A DNA stretch of 64,000 nucleotides from positions 1-64,000 of the forward strand of contig DASSNE010000052.1 of NCBI GenBank assembly GCA_035688265.1, written 5' to 3'. The notes beneath the pieces are model-generated. The model searched no databases and was not told the DNA's origin. It saw nothing but the letters and a program-made list of their open reading frames with translations. Positions within the stretch are counted from its first letter, which is position 1. Every line of letters starts with the position of its first letter. Shown here piece by piece: positions 37,109-46,158 of the stretch. The position numbers were made by a program, and so were the translations under genes. The stretch comes from DASSBR01 sp035688265. GTDB taxonomy: Bacteria > Pseudomonadota > Gammaproteobacteria > Natronospirales > DASSBR01.

Positions 37109-37135
37109 CGTTCGCCCTGAGCTTGTCGAAGGGCT
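37109..37135. repeat. Short dispersed repeat with a TTCGCCCTGAGCTTGTCGAA core
   Basis: CGTTCGCCCT GAGCTTGTCG AAGGGC is a palindromic sequence that recurs in many proteobacterial intergenic regions. It lies between the antitoxin gene and the mnmA remnant, near where the duplicated segment begins. Confidence 0.6.
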
Positions 37136-37137
37136 CT

Positions 37138-37575
37138 TGAACTGGATCGACACCCCACAACACAACACCGAAACTCGCGTCATCGTCGGCCTCTCCGGGT
37201 CAGCGCCAGGGACTCGGAATCGGCGGAGTTGAGGACGCACCGGATGCACCGTGGTACGTGGTGGCGAAGGATATGGAGCGCAACCGGCTCGTGGTCGCGC
37301 AGGGGCATGATCATCCGCTGCCGTTTTCAGACGGGCTCACACGGCGTGCCGGTTGCATTGGCTATTGGGCAAGCCGCCCAACCACTTCACCGGCACGGCA
37401 AAAATCCGCTATCGGCAGCAAGATCAGGGGTGCTCGGTGGAGTTTGGAAGGCGACACAGCGCATGTATCGTTCGAGCAGCCACAGCGCGCGATGACGCCA
37501 GGGCAATATTGGGTATTTACGATGGCGAAGTATGCCTCGGCCGCGGAGCCATTGAAGCGGCGATTCCCTCTTCCG
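37138..37575 (+). pseudogene. mnmA: Remnant of a second mnmA copy (internally deleted, frameshifted)
   Basis: A short segment (37141-37197) translates to a sequence ending TRVIVGLSG, the MnmA N terminus. It jumps directly to GQRQGLGIGG from the last third of the protein, so about 220 codons are missing. From 37198 the DNA follows 35978-36345 of the intact gene very closely; for instance the 39 bases at 37282-37320 equal 36058-36096. A frame break occurs near 37340. Homology fades after about 37570. The rest of 37576-37715 holds a REP-like scrap (GTCATTCCGGC at 37682) and nothing else I can identify. Confidence 0.88.
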
Positions 37576-37715
37576 CCCGAGCTTTCCCTCCTTCCGCAAC
37601 TGCCGACTCCATTCAGCGTCCGAAGGAACAGGGACGGTCGTCCGCCTTGTGATGTCGCCCAAAGCAAGCATTATGGGCGCCGTCATTCCGGCTGTAGAAT
37701 TGATGATTAACAGGC

Positions 37716-39131
37716 GTGTATGGTTTACCCTTAGTCATCAAGCTGGCTTCGATTCGACGGCTATGCCTGATTTTCGGCTCTGGCAACCCTTCTGCTTCAA
37801 ATGTAAAGCGTGAGGTTCGTGTATTGACCGAGGCATTTCTGATTAACCCGTTCGAAGAAGCTGAGCGCCAAGCTATTGAGCACGGTGAGTGGGTTGTCGC
37901 AACTGTAAACCCGCAGATGAGCTGGCCAACAAAGCGGCAGATCGTCACATTTAGTCAGAAGGACTTCATTCTGTTTCCTCAGGCCGGTGATTCTGGTCAA
38001 ACCGCTGGAGTTGCGCTGCGCGCGGACAGATATAGCCTCAGCGCGGAGCAAGCCCGAAAGGAAATAATGCGATTATGTAGTGCGCTATCCTGGCACGAGG
38101 GGGCCGGTCTTTCTGTAGTTGCTTGGGGTGGTGGTAACCTTCCTCGTCCTATTGGAGTAAGGATGGGCCGCGTCATTACGGACTTTCTTGATGTCGATCA
38201 CCTTCAGCATGCTAGTACGGACGCAGATGCAGCTGCTATTGCACTGTACCGCGAAGGACTATCTCTTGATAACCCGTTTTATGGCTTCCTAAGTCTGTAC
38301 AAAGCGATCAGCGCTGTAATCCCGAACGGTAAGGAGCGCGGCGCATGGATCACAGACGCCCTTGATCGGCTCGACAATCACAGAGCGAAGGAGCGGAGAG
38401 ATACTCTCCGGGCGTCAGGTGCTGATGTTGGTCTCTACCTCCAGAACGAATGTCGCCACGCTATCGCGCATGCAGGGAAGCAGCCTTACGTAAATCCAGA
38501 TGAGGTTGATGATCATTTTCGCCTCACGAGTGATCTACCTCTTCTTAAAAATCTAGCGGAACTAGCGATTGAAGAGCAGACGCACTTACTCAGGCCGCAT
38601 ACCGTGTGGCGAGAGCACCTGCATGAACTAGCTGGCTTCAAGGAGATCTTACCAGCAGAGATCGTCAAAGCACTTGCTGCGTCGGAACCACTTCCCGAAG
38701 GAACAACTGTAGAAATGCCCGAGCTTTACGCCATCGTTGCAAGGCGAGGTGCAGAGAGATATTCATTCGGAGACATGCATCCGCAGATAATAGGCCAAGT
38801 TGCGGGCGGAATGGTTCTGGACTTTGTCACCACCGATCACGCCGTAACAGTTCGTACAGAGCTATCCTTTGCCAACGAGCGGCTAATCTTCGACCCGGTA
38901 CGCGGGATTGGATTTACGCCGAATCGAGATGATTCCAAGTTCGTAAAGTACGAGATGACCGTGTTGCGCTTCTCCCGGTGCATTCTAGGTAACGGACATT
39001 TAGAGATTTGGAATCAAGAAGACGAAGCATTGTTGGGTCGCTCCGATGCATGTATACCCGTAAACTGCTTTGTTAACAGTGAGTTCTACGATGCTGAGCT
39101 GGGAAAGTTGGAAGCATTACTTGATGAATGA
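37716..39131 (+). CDS. HEPN-like protein of unknown family (possible defence ribonuclease)
   Basis: The 471-residue protein has no family that I can name with confidence. The middle part is helical and contains PFYGFLSLYKAIS and then NECRHAIAHAGK, where R247-x4-H252 fits the RX4-6H active-site motif of HEPN ribonucleases. The C-terminal part looks beta-rich. Some features recall proteins catalogued as MauJ-like, but I cannot check this. The GTG at 37716 is the longest start; the TTG at 37824, eight bases after GAGG, is also possible, and the first 36 residues look unconserved. Codon use is more AT-rich than that of the core genes. It precedes the restriction-modification-like cluster by 136 bases on the same strand. 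Confidence 0.65.
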   Translation: MYGLPLVIKLASIRRLCLIFGSGNPSASNVKREVRVLTEAFLINPFEEAERQAIEHGEWVVATVNPQMSWPTKRQIVTFSQKDFILFPQAGDSGQTAGVALRADRYSLSAEQARKEIMRLCSALSWHEGAGLSVVAWGGGNLPRPIGVRMGRVITDFLDVDHLQHASTDADAAAIALYREGLSLDNPFYGFLSLYKAISAVIPNGKERGAWITDALDRLDNHRAKERRDTLRASGADVGLYLQNECRHAIAHAGKQPYVNPDEVDDHFRLTSDLPLLKNLAELAIEEQTHLLRPHTVWREHLHELAGFKEILPAEIVKALAASEPLPEGTTVEMPELYAIVARRGAERYSFGDMHPQIIGQVAGGMVLDFVTTDHAVTVRTELSFANERLIFDPVRGIGFTPNRDDSKFVKYEMTVLRFSRCILGNGHLEIWNQEDEALLGRSDACIPVNCFVNSEFYDAELGKLEALLDE

Positions 39132-39267
39132 CCTGCTTAGAAGGCAAAGAGAGTCGCGCGACGTATCACTGCAGCCGACTGCCAACCCGCTACCCGGAGG
39201 CGGCGGCTGAGTTCCGGCATTAGCCCGGAGCCACGAAGCGGAAGCGTCGCCCGAAGTGTATTGCCCC

Positions 39268-39912
39268 ATGAATTACGTAAAGTCCAAACAACGTGTCGCC
39301 GACCATGGGGAGGTCTTCACTCCCGCCTGGATGGTAGAGGCCATGCTTGACCTGGTGAAGGACGAGTCGGAGCGCATCGACTCCCGCTTTCTGGAGCCGG
39401 CGTGCGGCAGCGGGAACTTCCTTGTCCGCGTCCTGCAACGGAAGCTCGCGGCCGTGGAACTCAAGTACGCTAAGTCCGATTTTGAAAGACGGCACTATGC
39501 CCTTCTTGCGCTGATGTGTATCTACGGGATCGAGCTCTTGGCGGACAACATCGCGGAGTGCCGTGCGAATATGTTGGAAATCCTCGCCGATTACCTGAAG
39601 CTTGATAAGTCGGACGTGCTGTACCGCGCCGCGTCGTACGTGCTGTCGCAAAACCTGGTCCACGGCGACGCGCTGACCATATGTAACCATGAAGGCCAGC
39701 CGATCACCTTTGCGGAATGGGGCTATCTGGGCAAAGGGAAGTTTCAGCGCCGGGACTTTCGCTTGGACGTACTCACTGGTTCATCGGCCTTTAACGCGGA
39801 GGGTTCCCTCTTCGCCCAGCTTGGCAGGCATGAACTGTTCAAGCCGACGAAGGCCTACCCGCCGATGACGGTGACGGAATTGGCCGCGGCCCGCCCCGGT
39901 GAGGCGGCATGA
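39268..39912 (+). CDS. Small DNA methyltransferase-like subunit (AdoMet motif I, no NPPY)
   Basis: From the ATG at 39268 the protein is 214 residues. It opens SKQRVADHGEVFTPAWMV, the entry typical of N6-adenine methyltransferases of type I/IIG systems. AdoMet motif I follows as RFLEPACGSGNFL. The later helical part includes HYALLALMCIYGIELLADN and VLSQNLVHGDAL. The catalytic motif IV (N/D-PPY) is absent, and the chain ends after PPMTVTELAAARPGEAA. The ORF is probably complete for its family, not cut short. The stop overlaps the next MTase start by 4 bases, so the two may form a two-part enzyme. It is the first gene of a three-gene restriction-modification-like system. Confidence 0.8.
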   Translation: MNYVKSKQRVADHGEVFTPAWMVEAMLDLVKDESERIDSRFLEPACGSGNFLVRVLQRKLAAVELKYAKSDFERRHYALLALMCIYGIELLADNIAECRANMLEILADYLKLDKSDVLYRAASYVLSQNLVHGDALTICNHEGQPITFAEWGYLGKGKFQRRDFRLDVLTGSSAFNAEGSLFAQLGRHELFKPTKAYPPMTVTELAAARPGEAA

Positions 39913-41590
39913 AGCTACAAGCCAATTTTGCCCTCCGCGGGCGCAATCCGGACGTGCTGACCTGCATCGCCAACCTCTCAAACGACGAAGTCTTCACGCC
40001 GCCCGACTTCGCGAACCGGATGCTGGACACGCTAGCCGAGGCTTGGGCAAGCGATAACGACGGCGCGAATCTGTGGGCAGACAAGACGGTGCGGTTTCTC
40101 GACCCGTGCACAAAGTCTGGCGTATTTCTGCGCGAGATCACCAGCCGGCTGAACGAGGGGCTGGAAGGGGAAATTCCGGACCTTGAAGAGCGCGTAGATC
40201 ACATCCTGACCAAGCAGGTCTTCGGTATCGGCATCACCTATCTGACGAGCCTGCTTGCGCGGCGGAGCCTGTATTGCTCCAAACACGCCAGGGGAGAGCA
40301 TTCCATAGCGATGTCGTTTGCCAGCGACGCGGGCAACATCTCATTCGAGAGGCTGGAGCACACGTGGAATGGCGGCAGGTGTAAGTACTGTGGTGCAAGC
40401 CAGAAGGCTTTTGAACGCGGCGAAGGACTTGAATCACATGCCTACGCGTTCATCCACACCGACGACATTAAAACTTCGATGGCGGAGTTATTTGGAGGCG
40501 ATATGCAATTCGATGTGATTGTCGGCAATCCGCCGTATCAACTAAGCGATGGCGGCTACGGCACAAGTGCGGCGCCGATTTATCACAAGTTCGTAGAGCA
40601 AGCAAAGGCACTTGAACCGCGCTATCTGTCGCTGGTAATTCCCGCCCGGTGGTTTGCGGGCGGCAAGGGCTTAGATGATTTTCGCGAAAGCATGCTCGCC
40701 GACAACCGGACTCGCGTCATCCATGACTATTGGCTTGTTGGGGATGCGTTTCCCGGTGTAGCCATTCAGGGCGGCATTCTTTACTTCCTCTGGAATCGAG
40801 AAGCTTCGGGCGACTGCGAGGTGGTTACGCATTACGGTGGCAAGGTCCTATCCAGCGCCAAGCGGCCGCTGCTGGAACCGGACTCGGATGTGTTCATTCG
40901 CTACAACGAGGCGGTGCCAATCCTGAAAAAGATTGTTGCCGCGGAAGGCGGGAATCCGGATTCCGTCTTGCTTCCTGAACAGAGGCGCTTCATGAACCTT
41001 GTGAGTGCCCGAAAACCTTTTGGATTGCCGACGAATTTCAAGGTCCGCGCATCCAAGCGTGGGGGGGATGTGCTGACCTACTGGAATGGCGGGCCAGGTT
41101 TTAAAAACAAGGTGGCAAAGGTTGGGTGTCGCGATCCGAGGTGACCGAGGGAATTGATCTTATTGACAAGTGGAAGGTGTTTATTGGTGGTGCTTACGGA
41201 GATCGGGGCGGCGGAGGCTCAAGCAGGGATGCGCCACCTAAGGCAGTTCTTGGTCGCCCTTTTGCTGGAGAGCCCGGCTCGGTATCTACTGAAACCTACA
41301 TTTGCATAGGTCCCTTCAAGTCAGAGACGGAGGCCCAAAATGTCACTTCCTACATCGCGTGCAAACTGACCCGTTTTTTGGTCATGCTGCGCAAACCTGC
41401 ACAACATGCAACGAGGAAGGTATATGCCTTTGTCCCAAAACAGGACTTCACCGAGGCATGGACTGACCAGAAACTTTACGCGAAATATGGTCTGTCTGAT
41501 GAGGAGATTGCATTCGTCGAACGAATGATTCGTCCGATGCACCTCAACGGCAACCCTTCAGACGAGGCGGTGCACCCCGGCAATGAATAA
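39909..41590 (+). pseudogene. Eco57I-type adenine-specific DNA methyltransferase, frameshifted at an A tract
   Basis: The first reading frame (39909-41144) holds NDEVFTPPDFANRML, a variant motif I (FLDPCTKSGVFLREI), a Cys pair CKYC, and motif IV FDVIVGNPPYQLSDGG, then the start of the target-recognition part. It ends abruptly with VGCRDPR. The -1 frame, open from 41105, continues as QGGKGWVSRSEV, DLIDKWKVFIGGAYG and SYIACKLTRFLVMLRK, the normal C-terminal region, to 41590. One extra base in the AAAAA at 41103-41107 would restore a single protein of about 560 residues. It is either mutated, phase-variable, or a sequencing error; the TTTTAAAAAC site is not a canonical slippery heptamer. The end overlaps the helicase gene by 8 bases. 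Confidence 0.85.
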
Positions 41591-44150
41591 GCCAACTATC
41601 GAAGAAATTCTCGCGCCTAAGCCGGAAGCCCGGCCTCACATCTACGCCTACTCGATTGACGACGACGCCCACCAAGGCCTCCTCAAGGTTGGGCAAACCA
41701 CGCGCGACGTAAAAAAGCGCGTGGCTGAACAACTCAAGACAGCCGCGATCAAAAACTACACCATCGTGCTGGACGAGCCCGCCGGGCGCGATGACGGCAC
41801 CATCTTCACCGACTTTGATGTGCGCGCTGCGCTGGTGCGCAAAAGTTTCGAGAACCGCGAGTTGGAGTGGATGCACTGCTCGGTCGAGGACGTCAGAACC
41901 GTTCTCACCGAGTTGCGCACGGGCAGGCGCTTCAGCGGCACGCATCATGAAACTTTCAGGATGCGCGCCGAGCAGCGCGAGGCTGTCAACAAGACTCACG
42001 CCTACTTTCATTCACTATGGAAGGAGGATATGCATGCCGTTCCGCGCTTCCTCTGGAACGCAAAGATGCGCTTCGGCAAGACCTTCACCACCTACCAGCT
42101 CGCCAAAAAGCTCGGCGCCAAGCGCATTTTGGTGGTGACCTTCAAGCCCGCCGTCGAGGATTCGTGGCGGACCGACCTGGAGTCGCACGTGGATTTCGAT
42201 GGCTGGCAGTACTGCTCGCGCCACTCCGACTTCGATCCCACGCGCATCGATCCGCACAAGCCGGTCGTCTACTTCGGCTCGTTCCAGGATCTGCTCGGTC
42301 GCGACAAGGCAGGGAACATCAAGCCTAAGAACGAATGGCTCCACGCGGTTAACTGGGACTTGGTCGTCTTTGACGAATACCATTTCGGGGCCTGGCGGGA
42401 AACTGCCAAGGAGCTATTTGAGGGCGAAGAGGCGTCGGTCGCCAAGAAGGAAGCAAAGATCGAGTACGCCGAGGGTCTGGAAGATGTGAACGAGGACCTC
42501 ATTGAGCTATCGGAAAGGGAGACTGATTTTCTCCCCATCACAACCAAAGCCTACCTCTACCTTTCCGGCACGCCGTTCAAGGCGCTGGCCACGGGCGAAT
42601 TTATCGAGGAACAGATATTCAACTGGACCTATACCGATGAACAACGTGCCAAGGAAGCGTTTGCGGCCGATCATCCCGGCCGGTGGAATCCTTACGGGGC
42701 GTTGCCGCAGATGCGTTTGCTGACGTATCAAATGCCGGATGAACTGCTTACCATCGCGAGCGCCGGGGAGTTCGACGAGTTCGATCTCAACGCGTTTTTT
42801 GAGGCCTCCGGCACCGGCGCGGAAGCGCAGTTTGAACATAAAGGCGATGTGCAGAAGTGGCTGGACATCATCCGCGGCGACTATGCGGCCAAGACGGTGG
42901 AGCACCTGAAGACGGGCACGCGACCGCCGTTTCCATATTCGGATGTGCGGCTGCTGCCTTACCTGCAGCACTCGTTCTGGTTCCTTCCGAATGTCGCCGC
43001 CTGTCACGCTATGGCGAACCTGCTGGCCGAGAAGCACAACATGTTCTGGCACGATTACCGGGTGGTTGCCGCTGCCGGCGCCTCGGTAGGCGTCGGCCTG
43101 GAGGCATTGTCGCCCGTGCGCCAAGCCATCGGCAGCGGATTCGAGACCAAAACGATCACCCTTTCCTGCGGCAAGCTCACTACGGGGATCACCGTTCCCC
43201 AATGGTCATCGATCCTGATGCTACGCAATCTCCAGTCGCCGGAGACCTACTTTCAGGCCGCGTTTCGAGTGCAGTCGCCCTGGTCCATCAAGAACCCCAA
43301 CGGCGACAACCCAAACGAAGAAGAAATCCTCAAGCCTGTCTGCTTTGTTTTCGACTTCGCGCCCACGCGCGCGCTGCGGCAGCTCTCCGAGTATGGGATT
43401 GGGCTATCTCCCAACGAGTCGAATCCGGAGAATGCGGTCAAGGATCTGGTGTCGTTCCTGCCGGTGCTGGCCTATGACGGTGCGAATATGACGCAGATCG
43501 ACGCGGGCGGGATCCTCGATATTGCGATGGCAGGCACCTCGGCTACGCTGCTGGCCCGCAAGTGGGAGAGCGCGCTGCTGGTGAATGTCGATAACGGCAC
43601 CCTGCGCCGCGTCCTTGACAATCCAGAGGCTATGGCTGCCGTCGAGCGAATCGAGGGCTGGCGCGCGCTGGGAGACAACATCATTGAGACCATTATCAAC
43701 AAGAGCGACAAGGTCAAGAAGCTCAAGAACAAGGCCAAGGACAAGGATTTAACGGACAAAGAGAAGAGGAAACTCAGCGAAGAGGAAAAAGAGTACAAGT
43801 CCAAGCGCAAGCTGGTGCAGGAAAAGCTGATCAAGTTTGCCACACGCATCCCCGCGTTCATGTACCTGACCGACTTCCGAGAAAACACGCTGCAGGACGT
43901 GATCACGAAGCTGGAGCCGGACTTGTTCTTAATCGTCACCGGCCTGACTGTGGCTGACTTCCACTTGCTCGTGCGACTCAAGGTATTCAACACTGAACAG
44001 ATGAATCAGGCCGTGTTCGCGTTTAGGCGCTACGAAGACGCATCGCTCTGTTACACCGGTATTAAGAGCCACCCTGGTCTGACACAATTCGGCCTGTACG
44101 ACACCGTCGTCGCAAGAGAGGAATCTGCACCATACGAAGCTGTGGGCTAA
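41583..44150 (+). CDS. GIY-YIG nuclease-SF2 helicase fusion, restriction subunit
   Basis: The 855-residue protein begins with a GIY-YIG (T5orf172-like) nuclease module: IYAYSIDDD (20-28), GLLKVGQTTRDVKKRV (32-47), and conserved EWMHCS near 95. A superfamily 2 helicase follows: motif I NAKMRFGKTFTT (159-170, an unusual Walker A), DEYH box (264-267), LYLSGTPF (motif III, about 325-332), then SCGKLTTGITVPQW and YFQAAFRVQSPW (motifs V-VI). A lysine/glutamate-rich coiled segment lies near 700-745. It resembles the Res subunit of type III enzymes with a GIY-YIG domain in place of the PD-(D/E)XK nuclease. It overlaps the preceding methyltransferase gene, so the three genes are one operon. Confidence 0.85.
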   Translation: MNKPTIEEILAPKPEARPHIYAYSIDDDAHQGLLKVGQTTRDVKKRVAEQLKTAAIKNYTIVLDEPAGRDDGTIFTDFDVRAALVRKSFENRELEWMHCSVEDVRTVLTELRTGRRFSGTHHETFRMRAEQREAVNKTHAYFHSLWKEDMHAVPRFLWNAKMRFGKTFTTYQLAKKLGAKRILVVTFKPAVEDSWRTDLESHVDFDGWQYCSRHSDFDPTRIDPHKPVVYFGSFQDLLGRDKAGNIKPKNEWLHAVNWDLVVFDEYHFGAWRETAKELFEGEEASVAKKEAKIEYAEGLEDVNEDLIELSERETDFLPITTKAYLYLSGTPFKALATGEFIEEQIFNWTYTDEQRAKEAFAADHPGRWNPYGALPQMRLLTYQMPDELLTIASAGEFDEFDLNAFFEASGTGAEAQFEHKGDVQKWLDIIRGDYAAKTVEHLKTGTRPPFPYSDVRLLPYLQHSFWFLPNVAACHAMANLLAEKHNMFWHDYRVVAAAGASVGVGLEALSPVRQAIGSGFETKTITLSCGKLTTGITVPQWSSILMLRNLQSPETYFQAAFRVQSPWSIKNPNGDNPNEEEILKPVCFVFDFAPTRALRQLSEYGIGLSPNESNPENAVKDLVSFLPVLAYDGANMTQIDAGGILDIAMAGTSATLLARKWESALLVNVDNGTLRRVLDNPEAMAAVERIEGWRALGDNIIETIINKSDKVKKLKNKAKDKDLTDKEKRKLSEEEKEYKSKRKLVQEKLIKFATRIPAFMYLTDFRENTLQDVITKLEPDLFLIVTGLTVADFHLLVRLKVFNTEQMNQAVFAFRRYEDASLCYTGIKSHPGLTQFGLYDTVVAREESAPYEAVG

Positions 44151-44368
44151 CAGAGTACGGTGAAGACTTGTTGACACTATTTGTAGCTCCGACTAGGCGC
44201 TCAAGCTTTCGGGGCAACGTAATTTCTATCAGACACCGTTTCACCGCATTGGAATTCCAAGTGCAGGTTTGAAAGGTAAAACGCATCATAGCTGAGATGC
44301 TCTTCCTGGATGTCCTGGTGACGTTTGCATAAGTATGTTAATACTAGACTTCAACGGGGGTTCGCTTT

Positions 44369-45985
44369 ATGCCCTCAGATAACGAAACTTCTCCGACAGT
44401 AGCTCAACAGCAAAACGACGTGGTAGCCGGCGTTGTCTCCACTTCCGCAAGCGAGAAACGCCGTATTCAATGGCTGCAAAAACAATTCCGACATTTGCGC
44501 AGCCTGCTGCACTATCGTCTACCAAATCTCACGATTCTGCAGGATCCGGAAGTCCGTGAATACGTGCGGAACCGCGATGAACAATCGAATGTCGCGACAC
44601 GTGTTCCGCCTGATGCGGAGTTGCGTCTACGTGCTCTGTGGGGCGTTGAGATCTTCGGACCAAAAGAGGCGGATGGACTATTTGCCGCCCTCAAACGACT
44701 CGGATGGGATGATGACGAGCAGCGCGCTAAGGTCGGCGCCGGAGCTTCGCAATGGATATCTGAGCAGCGGACCTATGGCTCAGGTGGCAACTTCAACCTT
44801 GGTTTAATCCATCGAAAAGGCCAGCGCACATTCTTTCCTACTGGACTTCATGCCCCCGTACCCGAGTCTGTCGACTACATGAGCGGCTACATATATCAGG
44901 TGTCGCCTTCAATCACCGCGATCATCCTTTGCTTCGTTCTCACCGACGAAATCTCCACCTCGTACGAGTCTGCACTCAATACCGACAGACGGACTAGAAA
45001 TCAGTCAATGCGCAGGTCCGGTGGTTACCACATACTCGACGTCGAACATCTGAAGAGGAACGCAGTCGAGGAGATTCGCTTAAACTCGAGAAGAATGGTT
45101 ACTCGATGGTTTCATGATAACCTGCCCGGCTTCTTCTCGCTTGCATGTGATGGAAACCGGCTACCAACAGGCGAACTAATTACTACCGCGAATAAATCAT
45201 TATATTTAGAACCTTCGACCGCTCCCCATCGTGAGCAACTATGGGCCCGACTATTGACGGGCTATAGTTTTCGGGACATCTGGACGTTGAAGAGTTTCAA
45301 CGGATTGTCGCTAGCACTAAACGAATCCAACGATATGAGTCGCTTCCATTCGATTGTCACCCTTCAAACGGATCTGCTTCGCGACGAGCATCTGAAGTAT
45401 ATGGGAGAGCGCGGTACGCCAACTTATACAGCCTTCGTATGCTATCGTGTACAAGGTATCCTTGTAAGATTTGCTGTAATTGGGTTTCTGCGGGATGTGA
45501 TTCGCACGCTGCGGATAACTCGCGATACTATATCTGCGAAAATGGATGGCTATCGGGCGGTGCTTCGGACTATTGCTCACATAAAGTCATTCTTCGACAT
45601 GTCGATCGGAGTTCCAACGATGACGGCTGAACTAGCAATGGCCTCCGAGCAAGGTAGCGCATACTGTTGGGATTGCGAAGATTTCGAAAGTCAACCTTGG
45701 CGACCTAGCGAGACGCCGGCAAAGATTGCAGATACCCTTCGGACCAGGACCCACTATCTTGCTACGCGAACGCTGGCCCAAGAGAAAGAGACTCGTGAGC
45801 ATCTTGAGCAAGTTTCAACGATCTTGAGCACCCGAGAGAGCATCAAAGCACAGAAAAAAATGGAAATAATGACGATTGTGGCGATACTCGTCGCAGCAGC
45901 TTCTCTCTTGGTGGCGTTGATGTCGGTCGATCAACTTTCTACCACCTTCTTCTCTCAGGTGGAGCGCCTCTTCAACAATAGCTGA
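44369..45985 (+). CDS. Membrane-anchored orphan protein in the defence island
   Basis: I do not recognise this 538-residue protein. Its N terminus has a charged helical stretch (EKRRIQWLQKQFRHLRSLL). The centre (about 90-400) looks mixed alpha/beta, with no catalytic motif that I can point to. Close to the C terminus there is a coiled segment (about 465-498) leading into one membrane helix (about 500-520, IMTIVAILVAAASLLVALMSV), with a short tail. A large soluble domain held to the membrane by a tail anchor is a shape seen in abortive-infection effectors, but that is only suggestive. It lies 218 bases after the helicase gene; that gap is AT-rich and shows no other gene. GC content is low. Confidence 0.6.
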   Translation: MPSDNETSPTVAQQQNDVVAGVVSTSASEKRRIQWLQKQFRHLRSLLHYRLPNLTILQDPEVREYVRNRDEQSNVATRVPPDAELRLRALWGVEIFGPKEADGLFAALKRLGWDDDEQRAKVGAGASQWISEQRTYGSGGNFNLGLIHRKGQRTFFPTGLHAPVPESVDYMSGYIYQVSPSITAIILCFVLTDEISTSYESALNTDRRTRNQSMRRSGGYHILDVEHLKRNAVEEIRLNSRRMVTRWFHDNLPGFFSLACDGNRLPTGELITTANKSLYLEPSTAPHREQLWARLLTGYSFRDIWTLKSFNGLSLALNESNDMSRFHSIVTLQTDLLRDEHLKYMGERGTPTYTAFVCYRVQGILVRFAVIGFLRDVIRTLRITRDTISAKMDGYRAVLRTIAHIKSFFDMSIGVPTMTAELAMASEQGSAYCWDCEDFESQPWRPSETPAKIADTLRTRTHYLATRTLAQEKETREHLEQVSTILSTRESIKAQKKMEIMTIVAILVAAASLLVALMSVDQLSTTFFSQVERLFNNS

Positions 45986-46000
45986 CTGATAAATTTTACG

Positions 46001-46024
46001 TACAAGTACAAATACAAGTACAAG
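46001..46024. repeat. Hexanucleotide tandem repeat (TACAAR)4
   Basis: Four tandem hexamers, TACAAG TACAAA TACAAG TACAAG, follow the orphan membrane-protein gene by 15 bases. The remaining bases up to the hydrolase gene contain GGGGACGGTTCACTTTTTTT, a phrase often seen at the ends of mobile or REP-associated sequences, but no transposase is present. Confidence 0.7.
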
Positions 46025-46158
46025 TGCGCTAGGCGCGCCCAAGGGCGTAAGGGGGACGGTTCACTTTTTTTGACCTCAAGGTTTTCTCCGCGGCCTTCGG
46101 TTGCTCTGGCGACAGGTGAGGCCGACCGATGCTATTTAGAATATCAGGAGACGCAAGG

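Noticed and set aside
37229..37710. Open frames that could be small genes after the TumA-like gene
   Set aside because: They are out-of-frame readings of the mnmA remnant, matching shadow frames of the intact mnmA, so they are not genes.
39268..39912. The small MTase as a truncated pseudogene
   Set aside because: It has a clean start and end, a 4-base overlap with the next gene, and no continuation of MTase motifs in other frames downstream, so it reads as a complete short subunit.
41099..41108. Programmed -1 ribosomal frameshifting in the MTase
   Set aside because: The in-frame codons TTT AAA AAC do not form a standard X-XXY-YYZ heptamer, and I see no obvious pseudoknot. Mutation, phase variation or a sequencing error is more likely.
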